Source: JBMOPD01 sp049323615 (GTDB lineage: Bacteria > Bacillota > Desulfotomaculia > Desulfotomaculales > Desulfocucumaceae). From it: a stretch of DNA of 64,000 bases. Numbering within the stretch: the stretch's first letter is position 1; each line of letters opens with the position of its first letter. Shown piece by piece: positions 51,287-60,436 of the stretch. The translations under genes and the position numbers were made by a program. Where the stretch lies: assembly GCA_049323615.1 (NCBI GenBank), contig JBMOPD010000011.1, positions 1 to 64,000 of the forward strand. Reading direction: 5' to 3'. Below the pieces are notes generated by a model, which saw only the letters and a list, made by a program, of their open reading frames with translations, did not search any database and was not told the DNA's origin.

Positions 51287-52102
51287 TCATACCGCCGGGC
51301 TTTCCCGGTGGATTTTGTTTATTTTCTGGAATTCGGGATTCCATCCCAGTTTTACAGACAGTTGGAGCGCACCTTCCTTAATCAGGGCGATGGTTTCGGC
51401 CACCCGGCCCTTGTCCAGGCGGACTTCCGGCACGGCCAGGGACAGGCTGGCGATCACCTGCCCGGTATGATTCCTGACCGGAGCGCTGATTGATACCAGG
51501 CCGGGGATTCTTTCCCCGATGCTGAAGGCATAGCCCTGCTGCCTGATCCCGGCCAGTTCCTCCTTCAATTTCCGGGGGTCGCAGATGGTGGCCCCGGTTA
51601 TTCTGGCCAGTCTGGTTTTGGCAATGACTTCATCGACCTCTGACTCTTTCATATAAGCCAGCAATACTTTAGCCGACGCCCCGGCGTAAAGGGGTGACCT
51701 CTGCCCTACATGAACAATGGGCCGCAAATCGTGGCTGCATTCTACGTATTCAAGGCACATCCTCTCATTGTCCTTGATAATGTTCAGGTGCACACTTTCG
51801 CCGGTCCTGTCCCTAATCCGGTACATTACGGGCAAGGCCACTTCGGCTATTTTCATCTGTTTGAAGACAATACTGCCTAAATAAAACAGTTTCAGGCCCA
51901 GCCTGTATTTTTTGCTGTTCCCGTCTTGTTCAAGGTAGCCGTTTTTCACCAGTTCACCGGCCAGCCTGCTCACCGTTGCCTTGGGCATGTTAAGGGCCTG
52001 GGCCAGGTCCACAACCCCCAGTTCCACCTTTTCAAAGGAAAAACAGTCCAATATATCCAGCGCCTTTTTCACTGAGCGAACGCCCTTAAACCCGTCAATC
52101 AA
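51287..52102 (-). CDS. IclR-family transcriptional regulator
   Basis: About 271 residues from TTG 52102 (GGGAGG 7 bases upstream); the frame is open to a GTG at 52138, which lies inside the putative operator. Winged helix (VKKALDILDCFSFEKVELGVVDLAQALNMPKATVSRLAGELVKNGYLEQ) plus ligand-binding domain (ECSHDLRPIVHVGQRSPLYAGASAKVLLAYM). It probably controls the AOR to CaiB gene run and itself. Confidence 0.92.
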   Translation of the reverse strand: MIDGFKGVRSVKKALDILDCFSFEKVELGVVDLAQALNMPKATVSRLAGELVKNGYLEQDGNSKKYRLGLKLFYLGSIVFKQMKIAEVALPVMYRIRDRTGESVHLNIIKDNERMCLEYVECSHDLRPIVHVGQRSPLYAGASAKVLLAYMKESEVDEVIAKTRLARITGATICDPRKLKEELAGIRQQGYAFSIGERIPGLVSISAPVRNHTGQVIASLSLAVPEVRLDKGRVAETIALIKEGALQLSVKLGWNPEFQKINKIHRESPAV

Positions 52103-52132
52103 ACAGGCACCTCCCGGACAGGATCCGTTCAG

Positions 52133-52147
52133 TTCCACAATATGGAA
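52133..52147 (-). promoter_or_regulatory. Candidate IclR operator
   Basis: TTCCACAATATGGAA, a 5-base inverted repeat around CAATA. It is similar in kind to TGGAA/TTCCA operators of the IclR family. A further GTTCCACA half-site follows at 52152. It is placed just upstream of the chosen regulator start, as for autoregulation. Confidence 0.45.
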
Positions 52148-52301
52148 CCGAGTTCCACATTACCATATACCTTATGTTACCATATATGGGCATTATAGTA
52201 AATTTAATTGTTATTCAATTAATCGACTTAAAGGAGCCATAAACGGCAAAAAAATAAGCCCCTTCACGGAGCTGATGACGGATCAACTATTTTAAACTAT
52301 T

Positions 52302-53066
52302 TCAAGAGCCTTTAACTTTGCCAATCTCATCCCGGCAGGCGCGGCTCAAAAGCCACAGGTCAAGGCTTACAGCCACATAACGGAAGCCCTGCCGGATTCG
52401 CCGAGCTGCCTGTTCCCCGTCTGTGGCGAAAATTCCCGCCGCTACCCCCGCTTCCAGTGTCAGGCCCAGGCAGCGGTCGATGGCTGCCTGTACCTCAGGG
52501 TGGTTCATCTGGCCCGGGTGCCCCTTGGACACCGACAGGTCAAAGGGGCCCACGAACAGCACGTCAATGCCTCCGGTTTTTAAAATTTCAGGCAGGTTTT
52601 CCACCGCCCTGGCGCTTTCGCACTGCACCACCACCAGGGTCTCCCGGTTGGCCTGCAAAAAATACTCCGCCGCGCCCACCGCCCCGTAATTTGACGCCCG
52701 GGGCAGCATGGCCCCTCTCTCCCCCGCGGGATAGTACCTGGCTGCCTTTACAATCCGGGCGGCCTCCCCGGCTGTATTTACCTGGGGCACCTGGATGCCG
52801 TACGCCCCGACGTCCAGGGAGCGCAGGATGGTAGCGGGACTTCCGTCGGTGGTCCTGGTGATGGGCGCCACACCGTGCAGTTCCGCCGCCCGGATTAGGT
52901 TTACACTGGACTCCACGGACATGGGGCTGTGCTCCAGGTCCAGCAATAAAAAATCAAACCCGGCCAATGCCATGACCTCCACCACGTCTGGGCAATTGAC
53001 CGATATAAGGGACCCGATAACCGGCTGACCATGGGCCAGCATCTTTTTAACCCTGTTCTCTTTCAC
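52302..53066 (-). CDS. HpcH/HpaI aldolase family protein
   Basis: 254 residues from GTG 53066, which has GGAGG 8 bases upstream. Longer frames exist but lack a ribosome site. Family blocks: VKKMLAHGQPVIGSLISVNCPDVVEVMALAGFDFLLLDLEHSP, GAYGIQVPQVNTAGEA and GIDVLFVGPFDLSVSKGHPG. It is a class II pyruvate-type aldolase that splits 4-hydroxy-2-oxo acids into pyruvate and an aldehyde. The aldehyde could feed the AOR. It lies beyond IclR on the same strand. Confidence 0.88.
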   Translation of the reverse strand: MKENRVKKMLAHGQPVIGSLISVNCPDVVEVMALAGFDFLLLDLEHSPMSVESSVNLIRAAELHGVAPITRTTDGSPATILRSLDVGAYGIQVPQVNTAGEAARIVKAARYYPAGERGAMLPRASNYGAVGAAEYFLQANRETLVVVQCESARAVENLPEILKTGGIDVLFVGPFDLSVSKGHPGQMNHPEVQAAIDRCLGLTLEAGVAAGIFATDGEQAARRIRQGFRYVAVSLDLWLLSRACRDEIGKVKGS

Positions 53067-53248
53067 CTGATGGTCCTCCTCTGTTGGACTCATTTCCAAA
53101 CAGCACTCAAAAAAGAATGCCTCCGCTATCTTAGCAAAAGGCATCCTCCATTTCAATAATCTGACAGCCGGGGCCGGGCTGTTTAAAAACTGCACTGTTT
53201 CAATCACTCAACAAACCACGGCCCGACCCTTACGGCAGAAAACACCGG

Positions 53249-53899
53249 TTACTTCACCCTGGCATAAAAGGCCTCCAGCATGTCCGGAGTCAGCGGGCCG
53301 GTGTGCTTATCCCGGATGATGCCCCTTTTGTCAATAAAATAAGTGGTGGGGATGTAGCGGACCAGGTACTGCCTGGCCGTGTCACCCTTCTTGTCCAGCA
53401 AAACCGGAAAAGTGTAGCCGTTGGACTTTAAAAAGTCCCCCACCTGGTCCGGAGCCTTCTCGCTGACCGTCAGGTTCACCGCCAGCACCTGCATCTCCTG
53501 GCCCCTTTGGGTAAAGAATTTTTGTATGGCCGGCATCTCCTCCTTGCAGGGAGGGCACCAGGTGGCCCAGAAGTTGAGCATTACCGGCTTACCCCTGAAG
53601 GAAGAAAGGGAAACCTCCTTCCCGTCAGGGCCGGTGAGGGTGAAGTCGGGCGCCAGCTGGCCCGTTTCGGTCCCGGTCTGAACGCTCTTTTCCTGCCCGC
53701 CGGCCCCGGCGGCGCTTTGTTCCTTACCGGAGGAAGCCGCCGGCGCAGCGGCGCCGGGGCCCGCCTTGGCCGCAGCCCCCGGAGGAGCGGTGCCGGGGGT
53801 TTCCTTCTCCCCTTTCTGGCCGCCGGAACACCCGTAAATGCCAACCACGCTGAGGATAGCCAGACAGATAACAATAATGGAGATCAGTCTCCCGTTCAT
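53249..53899 (-). CDS. tlpA: TlpA/ResA-type thiol:disulfide lipoprotein
   Basis: 216 residues from ATG 53899 (AGGGGGT upstream). The signal ends with VVGIYGC (lipobox), followed by a low-complexity Ala/Gly/Pro/Glu linker (about 25-70) and a thioredoxin-like domain with FWATWCPPCKEEMPAIQKF and a cis-Pro loop (YIPTTYFIDKRG). It keeps cysteines reduced outside the membrane, for cytochrome c or other factors. Electrons come from the adjacent CcdA. Confidence 0.92.
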   Translation of the reverse strand: MNGRLISIIVICLAILSVVGIYGCSGGQKGEKETPGTAPPGAAAKAGPGAAAPAASSGKEQSAAGAGGQEKSVQTGTETGQLAPDFTLTGPDGKEVSLSSFRGKPVMLNFWATWCPPCKEEMPAIQKFFTQRGQEMQVLAVNLTVSEKAPDQVGDFLKSNGYTFPVLLDKKGDTARQYLVRYIPTTYFIDKRGIIRDKHTGPLTPDMLEAFYARVK

Positions 53900-53912
53900 A
53901 TAAACCCCCTCA

Positions 53913-54629
53913 TTAAAAAGAAAATGGAACGTAGACAGACAGCCGGGCAAAGGAATTGGTCAGCACCAGCAGGCCCGTGCCAATCATCAGCCAGCCTCCT
54001 ATTTTAGCCATTAATGGTAAAAGGGAAGCATGGCGGCGCAGGGCTCCCACCAGCCAGCCCAGGGCCAGGGCAGCCATAATAAAGGGAAGCGCCATGCCCA
54101 GGGCATACATGGCCAGCAGGTAGGCGCCCGTCAAAAGGCTGGCGCTTTGACCGGCCAGCAGCAAAATGGAGGCCAGGATGGGACCGATACAGGGCGTCCA
54201 GCCGGCCGAAAAGGCCATACCCATAAGCAGGGAGTTCAGCCGGCCCGCCCGGCGGGGAACAAAGTGAATCCTCTTTTCCCTCATCAGTCGGTTAAACTGC
54301 AGCAGGCCCGCCATGTGCAGCCCGAAGATTATAATCAGCACCCCGCTCACCTGCCGCAGCAGGTCCTGGTGGCGGATGAGCAGTTTGCCCAGGGCGCTGG
54401 CGGACAGCCCGAAGGCCAGAAAAACCAGGCTGAAACCGGTGACAAACAGCAGCGCGTTGGCCAGCACCGCAAGGCGCAGGCGCGCCGTCTCCGGGGCGCT
54501 CAATTCGGTTACCGAAGCTCCGGTCAAGTAGGTCAGATAGGTGGGGACGAGGGGCAAAACGCACGGGGAAAGAAAGGAAACCAGCCCGGCCAAAAAGGCC
54601 ATCCCCAGGGTAATATTCACTTCGGGCAA
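53913..54629 (-). CDS. ccdA: CcdA-type membrane thiol electron transporter
   Basis: 238 residues with about six membrane helices. Blocks: GLVSFLSPCVLPLVPTYLTYLTG (first redox Cys) and GMAFSAGWTPCIGPILASILLLA (second redox Cys). It passes electrons from cytoplasmic thioredoxin to TlpA. The 13-base gap to tlpA supports a two-gene operon. Confidence 0.94.
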   Translation of the reverse strand: MPEVNITLGMAFLAGLVSFLSPCVLPLVPTYLTYLTGASVTELSAPETARLRLAVLANALLFVTGFSLVFLAFGLSASALGKLLIRHQDLLRQVSGVLIIIFGLHMAGLLQFNRLMREKRIHFVPRRAGRLNSLLMGMAFSAGWTPCIGPILASILLLAGQSASLLTGAYLLAMYALGMALPFIMAALALGWLVGALRRHASLLPLMAKIGGWLMIGTGLLVLTNSFARLSVYVPFSF

Positions 54630-54822
54630 TCACAACCCCCCTGTTCCACAGGTTTTTATATCGCCGTCCCGGCGCTCACCTTCTAATTATACGATAAAAC
54701 GGACCAGCCTATCTGTCAAAAGGGCGACTTGGCAAAAATCTTTACAGTCATCCCGGTACATACAAGCACCGGCCGTTGACCAGGCATATTATAGAAAAAA
54801 TAAAAAAGATGGGAGAAAATTC

Positions 54823-55869
54823 ATGAAACCGGTTATTTTAAGCGTGGACAGCCAAAATACCATGCGGGCCTTTTTGGAAGCGCCTTACAGGGTGTACCGG
54901 GAAAAAACGGTGCCGCCCACGGCGGGCAGATTGAAATCATCCCTGCGGTTTTCACCGATGGCCAATCCGGTACTGCAGCACATACGGTTCGCCAATTTTG
55001 TGGCTTTTATTGAAGGGCAGCCGGTGGGGCGGATAACCGCCTCCGTTGACAGCCTGAACCCCAGGCCCGACGAAGGATTCTGGGGATGTTTCGAGTGTAT
55101 CGACGACCCCCGGACGGCCCGGGAGCTGTTTGGCGCGGCGGCCCAATGGCTCAAAAAGCAAAAGAAAAGTATCATGATTGGCCCCGCCACCCTGAATACC
55201 AACCAGGAAGTGGGGTTGCTGATAAAGGGCTTTGAAAATGAATGCCTGCAGGATATGCCGTACAACCCCCCTTATTACCGGGATTTGGTGGAAAAGGCCG
55301 GACTGGCCAAGTATCAGGACCTGGAGTGTTTTAAATGGGAGCTCCCCCGCTCACTGTCCGGCGAACTGCAAAAGGAAAGCCGGGCAAAGGATGTGGTTAT
55401 CCGCCCGGTAAACTACGGCCTGATAAGCAGGGAAGCGCCCATAGTCCGGGAAATCAGCAACAAAATGATGTCCGGGGTATGGGGATATATTCCCATGACC
55501 CTGGACGATGTCCGGGCATTCCTGATGCACTGCGCCCGGCACGTCCCGCCGGGCCTCTTCATAATAGCCGAGGTGAAACGGGAACCGGCCGGCATGACCG
55601 TGAATATTCCCTATAAAATGCCCAAAGCCGACGGTACCGGCGGAAAACTGAGGCTGGCCATCGGCGGGCTTCTTCCGGAATTCAGGCAAAAAGGAATCCA
55701 CAGGCTATTACTCAGGGAATTGTATAAACAGGCCAAAAATCTGGGCTTTACCGGGGGAGAGGCCTCCCAGGTGGCCGAGAGCAACGAAGATATCAAGAAA
55801 AAGGTGATCAAACCCTTTTTTGGTGATGAAATCATCAAAATATTCAGGGTGTACGGGCAAGAGATCTGA
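54823..55869 (+). CDS. YghO-like (GNAT-related) protein
   Basis: 348 residues. ATG 54823 is chosen because the first visible family block (VILSVDSQNTMRAFLEAPYRVYR) follows it. YghO-like blocks: FWGCFECIDDPRTARELFGAAAQWL, MIGPATLNTNQEVGLLIKGFE, MPYNPPYYRDLVEKAGL, and GNAT-like GGLLPEFRQKGIHRLLLRELYKQAKNLGF. The function is not established. Single gene with its own terminator. The ribosome site GGGAG is weak. Confidence 0.75.
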   Translation: MKPVILSVDSQNTMRAFLEAPYRVYREKTVPPTAGRLKSSLRFSPMANPVLQHIRFANFVAFIEGQPVGRITASVDSLNPRPDEGFWGCFECIDDPRTARELFGAAAQWLKKQKKSIMIGPATLNTNQEVGLLIKGFENECLQDMPYNPPYYRDLVEKAGLAKYQDLECFKWELPRSLSGELQKESRAKDVVIRPVNYGLISREAPIVREISNKMMSGVWGYIPMTLDDVRAFLMHCARHVPPGLFIIAEVKREPAGMTVNIPYKMPKADGTGGKLRLAIGGLLPEFRQKGIHRLLLRELYKQAKNLGFTGGEASQVAESNEDIKKKVIKPFFGDEIIKIFRVYGQEI

Positions 55870-55890
55870 AGAATGCGCTGGGCATTATAT

Positions 55891-55938
55891 TTAAAAACCA
55901 CCCGACGGAGTGAAAAGTCCAAAATGCGGGTGGTTTTT
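55891..55938 (+). terminator. Terminator after the YghO-like gene
   Basis: AAAACCACCCG and CGGGTGGTTTT arms with a long inner loop, followed by TTTTTGC. Confidence 0.8.
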
Positions 55939-56005
55939 TGCAGGTTTTTTGCCTCCTTTAAAGAATTTAACGGCAGAAAAATCTATTTTTTAGGAGGGAG
56001 TTCCC

Positions 56006-57496
56006 TTGAAAAGATTAGGTGCAATTTTGCTGTGTTTTGGCGTGATTTTTTTATATCTTTTGCCCGCCGGGGCCTCCGGTTCCCCGCAGCCCGTTAATTT
56101 CACGGTGGTCTTCAAGGGCGAGAATCTGCCCCCCAATGCCCACGGCCTGATCAGGGATATGGGCGGAGAAGTCATATACAGCATCCCCAAGATCGGGGTA
56201 GTCCAGGTGCAGGCCCCGGCCGGCTTCGCCATGGCGGCCGCTGGAAATGATTTGATCCAGGCGGCCACGCCCTCCTTGATTGAGAAATTGCCCGGCGCCT
56301 ACTCCCAAAGGCTGGGCACATCCTCCGTCAACCTGGATGAGGCCTTTCTCTACAACATGTACCAGTGGGACATCAAGCGCGTCACAAACAGCGGGGCCAG
56401 TTTCAACCTCGGCGCCGGCAGCCATGACGTGGTGGTGGGGGTTATCGACACCGGGGTTGACTTGAACCACCCCGACCTGCGGGCCAACCTGCTGGAGGGC
56501 TCAAAAAACCTTGTTCCGGCCGGGGGGCTGTACGGCAACGATTTGACCGAACTGGGAGATGAAACGGACGTACAGGACCGCATCGGCCACGGCTCCCACG
56601 TGGCGGGCAATATCGCGGGCCGCGGCGCTATCCTGGGAGTGGCGCCGGATGCCGGATTCAGGGCCTACCGCGTCATCGGCGCCACCGGGGATGCTTATAT
56701 TGCCTGGATCGTAAAAGCGGTAGTGGCCGCCGCCGATGACGGGGTGGACGTAATCAACATGAGCCTCAGCGGGATTTTTTTCCGGGGCCAGGTATGGTAC
56801 ACGGACCCCGGCACAGGGGAGAAAATCCGTTTGGGCAATGATACGGCCGACTATATCGCCCTCTTGCGGGCCGTTGATTACGCCAATAAAAAAGGGGTTT
56901 TGGTGGTGGCTGCGGCGGGCAATGACGCTCTGAACGCGGGCCATAAGAAAGAAATAACCGGCTATCTGAATGAACTGTACGGAGGGTACGGATTCAGCTT
57001 TACAGGATCCGGAACCGTTGTTCCCGCCTCACTGCCCAACGTGGTCGCCGTATCGGCCACCGGGCCGGACGACCGGCTGGCCCTGTACTCCAACTACGGG
57101 TCCGGATTGGCCAACGTGGCTGCCCCGGGGGGAGACTGCCGGATCTACCTGAACACGCCCGAGGCGGACCGCACGGTGGACAATGTCTTCGCCAGGGAAT
57201 TCTGCCTGAGCTCCATTCCCATAATAGAACTGCTGTACAACGACGACAAAACCGTCATCACCGGATACAATTATATCGGCCCGGGGTACGGCTTCAATAT
57301 CGGCACCTCCATGGCCACACCGAAAGCTTCCGCCGTGGCCGCTTTGGTCATTTCCAAATACGGTAAGATGAGCCCCGCCAGGACCAGGGAAATACTGCAA
57401 AAAACAGCCGAAGACATCGGTAAAACGGGGCACGACAGCTCATTCGGCCACGGCCTGGTGAATGCGTACAACGCTTTGTCCGGTATTAAAAAATAG
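56006..57496 (+). CDS. Secreted S8 subtilisin-like serine protease
   Basis: 496 residues with signal peptide (IFLYLLPAGASG). Inhibitor-I9-like region at about 25-100, then the catalytic triad: D in VGVIDTGVDLNHPDL, H in HGSHVAGNIAG, S in NIGTSMATPKASA. The substrate-binding VNMSLSG and oxyanion AAAGND are also present. An unusual insertion around residues 255-310 before AAAGND is seen. Likely outside the cell. The start is TTG/ATG-like with GGGAGGG upstream. Confidence 0.92.
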   Translation: MKRLGAILLCFGVIFLYLLPAGASGSPQPVNFTVVFKGENLPPNAHGLIRDMGGEVIYSIPKIGVVQVQAPAGFAMAAAGNDLIQAATPSLIEKLPGAYSQRLGTSSVNLDEAFLYNMYQWDIKRVTNSGASFNLGAGSHDVVVGVIDTGVDLNHPDLRANLLEGSKNLVPAGGLYGNDLTELGDETDVQDRIGHGSHVAGNIAGRGAILGVAPDAGFRAYRVIGATGDAYIAWIVKAVVAAADDGVDVINMSLSGIFFRGQVWYTDPGTGEKIRLGNDTADYIALLRAVDYANKKGVLVVAAAGNDALNAGHKKEITGYLNELYGGYGFSFTGSGTVVPASLPNVVAVSATGPDDRLALYSNYGSGLANVAAPGGDCRIYLNTPEADRTVDNVFAREFCLSSIPIIELLYNDDKTVITGYNYIGPGYGFNIGTSMATPKASAVAALVISKYGKMSPARTREILQKTAEDIGKTGHDSSFGHGLVNAYNALSGIKK

Positions 57497-57528
57497 GGCC
57501 GCCCTGAATCCGGCAAAATTAAGCACGC

Positions 57529-57561
57529 AAAGACCCGTCTCCCGGTGGAGGCGGGTCTTTT
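57529..57561 (+). terminator. Terminator of the subtilase gene
   Basis: AAGACCCGTCTCC / GGAGGCGGGTCTT arms, loop CGGT, followed by TTTCC. Nearly perfect stem. Confidence 0.85.
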
Positions 57562-57640
57562 TCCATGCTTAAAATCCCCGGGCGCATAACTGCGCCTTTT
57601 TAAACTTCAGGCGCCTGGCGCCTAAGTTATATACAGGTGT

Positions 57641-58009
57641 TTATTCCCGGTCCCTTTCCAGTTCCGCCCTCTCCTCCGCCGACAGGTAGTCTACCCCGGC
57701 CATCAGCTCTATATGGTGGCGCAGTTCATGCAGGATGGTCTCCCTTAATTCCTTTTTCCAGGCATTTATGCCGGCGCCGCCCAGCAGACTGACAAATGAT
57801 CCGTAATAGATCATTATTGTTGATCCCAATATATCGTCCTGTATATATTCTGCCATTATTAAATAATCTCCGTCTTTTTTTACCGTTTCAACAATGTTGA
57901 AACCGCCGTTCAAGTCCCGGCAGAATTTGGCCGGTATTTCATCGATGATAGCGCCGGCTAAATCCGTGAACTGGTCAATTGTTAAAGTCTGTTTTCTGCT
58001 TTTAGCCAA
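57641..58009 (-). CDS. Small zincin-like metallopeptidase family protein
   Basis: 122 residues. The family feature is a terminal HELRHHIE (HExxH-type zinc motif, about residues 92-97) after a conserved ILGSTIMIYYGSFVSLLG segment. Proteins like this are common in Firmicutes, with unknown substrate. Start ATG at 58009. The end resembles the short remnant at 20814. Confidence 0.7.
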   Translation of the reverse strand: MAKSRKQTLTIDQFTDLAGAIIDEIPAKFCRDLNGGFNIVETVKKDGDYLIMAEYIQDDILGSTIMIYYGSFVSLLGGAGINAWKKELRETILHELRHHIELMAGVDYLSAEERAELERDRE

Positions 58010-58064
58010 CCGGTGAAACCTCCGTAATTTCTTTTGGCTGGGGGCTGAAACGGCGCCCGGCAGA

Positions 58065-58146
58065 ATGGGGGTCAGGCTTTACTTTGTTACTTTTCTCCAA
58101 TGTGACTTTGTTTAGAGTAATTCACAATGTAAAGCCTGACCCCCAT
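58065..58146. repeat. REP-like hairpin (GGGGGTCAGGCTTTAC family)
   Basis: Perfect 18-base arms ATGGGGGTCAGGCTTTAC / GTAAAGCCTGACCCCCAT around a 46-base inner part. A half-copy (GGGGTCAGGCCC) lies at 62400 next to the RAYT remnant, so the element probably belongs to that transposase type. Confidence 0.75.
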
Positions 58147-58196
58147 AATTTACGGACTGCCGAAAGCTTATTTATTATATCGAAGGGAAGCGAAGG

Positions 58197-58267
58197 GAAG
58201 GGATGTTGTTGAAATGTTTACAAGTTACTGTATTTTCTTTTGTCAACTTGTAAACAACGTCCCTTCC
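58197..58267. repeat. Second inverted repeat (GGAAGGGA...TCCCTTCC)
   Basis: GGAAGGGA ... TGTTTACAAGTT and AACTTGTAAACA ... TCCCTTCC form an imperfect long hairpin. It sits between the metallopeptidase and the SLH gene in a 335-base gap that has no gene. Confidence 0.6.
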
Positions 58268-58277
58268 TATTTTTCCC

Positions 58278-58305
58278 AAAAAACCCGCCCCTTGCAGGGG
58301 GCGGG
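58278..58305 (-). terminator. Terminator of the SLH gene
   Basis: Minus strand: GCCCGCCCC ... GGGGCGGG with TGCA loop, followed by TTTTTT. A near copy lies at 32304 in the duplicated fragment. Confidence 0.85.
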
Positions 58306-58344
58306 CCGGACATATTTGGGGTATTATCTTAATTGGTTTCAGGC

Positions 58345-59979
58345 CTAAGACTCTGCCACAATCTTTACCACCTTGTCATTCTCCAGGGTAAGTTTTACAT
58401 CCATACCTTTTTCCAGGTCATCCAGGTCCTCTTCATGGCCGTCAACTATTACATCCACATCGCTTGAAAGGCTGTATACCGTGTAATCACCGTCAACTTT
58501 TACGGTGATGCTGGATGCGCCCACTGACTCCAGTACGCCGGATATGGTTCCGGAATCGGCGTCTATTTCCGTCACTTCCCCGTTGTCAATGGTGAGCTTG
58601 ACCTGGTAGCCCTTTTCCAGGTCGTCCGGTTCGGCGTCCTTTCCGTCCAGCGTCACATCAACATCTTCGGATAACTCATAAACCTTGAGCACGCTGTTTA
58701 CTTTAACCGTTATGCTGTCGCCTCCCACCGACTCCACGACGCCTGAAACCTGAACCTCACCCGAATCGGCCTCAATCCCGGTAACCTTGCCTTCCTCCAG
58801 GGTCAGTTCAACCTCATAGCCCTTTTTAATATCGGCCAGGTCCGCTTCCTCTCCGTCAACCTCCACCTCGACATCTTCATCCAGGGTATAGACCTTCAGC
58901 TGTCCGTCAACTTTGACGGTGATGCTTAAAGAACCTACCGATTCAACTACTCCGTCAACCGTTTGGTGATCGTTGTCGTCTTCATCCTCATCCTCGTCAT
59001 TGTCCGAATCACCAGTGCCGCGGGCTATAACAACGATGGCTTCCCTCTCGCTGTTCAGCAGAATGGAGGCCTTATCGCCCTTTTCCAGGTCTTCCAGTTC
59101 CGCCAATTTGCCGTCCAGGTAAATAAATGCTTCATCAGCCACCTTCACGGTCAGTTCGCCCACTACCACAGTACGGGGGCCAACCGCTTTCTTGATGGTA
59201 ATGGAAGGGCTGTCTCCATCATCAACTTTTGTGATCACACCCTGGATGAAACTGAATCCCTGCCTGGGGGAAGGCATTTCATAACCTTCCCTGGCCCTTA
59301 CCAGCATGGTGGCCATCTCGGCCCTGGTCACCGGCGTGCCGGGCTGGAAAACATGCCCCGGATATCCTGAAATGATACCCTGGTCGGTGGCAACCTTCAC
59401 GTAGCCCCGGGCCCAGGCCGGTATGGCCGACTCATCCCTGAAATCGAGATCGGCCCCTGCGTTTTCTATGGCCTCATCTTCCAGGCCCAGTGCCCTCACC
59501 AGCCATACCGTCACCTCGTAGCGCTGGGCGGGTTTGTTAAAGGCCATGGTGTTGAGCTCAACCTCGCTGAGTATACCCTTTTCAACCGCCAGGTCAAGGT
59601 ACGACCCGGCCCACGAGGACACCCCTTTTGCTTTTTTATGCTTGCCCGTCGGCAGTACGCTTGCGAAATCATCGCCGTTGAGCATCCGGACAATCATGGT
59701 AACGGCTTCTTCCTTGGTCACCGGCTTGTTTGGCTGGAACGTATTGTCGCCGTATCCCCTGATCACGTTTTCGGCATTCATGAGCACGATATACTGTTCC
59801 GCCCAGTGCCCGGATATATCTACCAACGGCACCTTCGCCCGGGCCTTAGCCGCCTTGTCAAGACCTTTTGCCCCGGGATGGTTTTTCCACAGAGGCGCGG
59901 CCAAGGCGCTGCCGGCGGCCAGCAGCACCGAAAGGCAGACAGCTGTGAGCATAATGAATAATTTGGTAACCTTCCTCAT
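58345..59979 (-). CDS. S-layer homology (SLH) domain surface protein with repeat domains
   Basis: 544 residues. Signal peptide (about 1-27), then three SLH repeats for cell-wall binding (for example DISGHWAEQYIVLMNAENVIRGYGDNTFQPNKPVTK at about 55-90). A beta-rich segment follows, then a highly acidic linker (DSDNDEDEDEDDND) and three copies of a ~65-residue repeat of the type VxGVVESVGxxSITVKVDG..VYxLxxDVxVxVDG. Outer-surface protein; role likely structural. The 3' end has a second, truncated copy near 32.4 kb. Confidence 0.93.
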   Translation of the reverse strand: MRKVTKLFIMLTAVCLSVLLAAGSALAAPLWKNHPGAKGLDKAAKARAKVPLVDISGHWAEQYIVLMNAENVIRGYGDNTFQPNKPVTKEEAVTMIVRMLNGDDFASVLPTGKHKKAKGVSSWAGSYLDLAVEKGILSEVELNTMAFNKPAQRYEVTVWLVRALGLEDEAIENAGADLDFRDESAIPAWARGYVKVATDQGIISGYPGHVFQPGTPVTRAEMATMLVRAREGYEMPSPRQGFSFIQGVITKVDDGDSPSITIKKAVGPRTVVVGELTVKVADEAFIYLDGKLAELEDLEKGDKASILLNSEREAIVVIARGTGDSDNDEDEDEDDNDHQTVDGVVESVGSLSITVKVDGQLKVYTLDEDVEVEVDGEEADLADIKKGYEVELTLEEGKVTGIEADSGEVQVSGVVESVGGDSITVKVNSVLKVYELSEDVDVTLDGKDAEPDDLEKGYQVKLTIDNGEVTEIDADSGTISGVLESVGASSITVKVDGDYTVYSLSSDVDVIVDGHEEDLDDLEKGMDVKLTLENDKVVKIVAES

Positions 59980-59998
59980 TTACAGTCCCCCTTGAATC

Positions 59999-60193
59999 CT
60001 AAAATTTCCCAAAAGCATTCCGGGACAGGTTCCCGGCATCACCCCGCAAACGCAAGGCCTTTAATGCCCCAGCAGTCCCCGGTCGGTTTACCTCCAGTTC
60101 CTGCCGTTCCAACAAAGCGCATATCCCCTCGCTAACCCTCCGCATCACCTCACTCCGCAACTGGTCCAAAATCTTTTCAACCTGTCCTTGCAC
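59999..60193 (-). CDS. Hypothetical short protein, possible decayed gene
   Basis: 64 residues (starts QGQVEKILDQLRSEVMRRVSEG). No recognised domain. The start is a GTG without a good ribosome site. It may be the end of a lost gene or a chance frame. The rest of the 457-base gap (59980-60436) has no other gene I can support. Confidence 0.25.
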   Translation of the reverse strand: MQGQVEKILDQLRSEVMRRVSEGICALLERQELEVNRPGTAGALKALRLRGDAGNLSRNAFGKF

Positions 60194-60436
60194 TTGCCTG
60201 GTTTCTGCCGTTCGACAGGCTGACTGGCAAGCATTAACACACTTTCTGTTTGTTAATACGCAGTGATTGATGGATTAATGGGGGTGTACCGTGAGAATTT
60301 TATGTGATGGGGCCGGGCTTTACTTTGCAGCCTGTTGCCAAACCCCGGCAATAAAAATGGTTTTGGCCTCCCCGTGGAGAATTATGTAGAAGGCTTTATG
60401 CCATTTTTTTAAAAAATGTATGAGGAGTGTAAAAAG

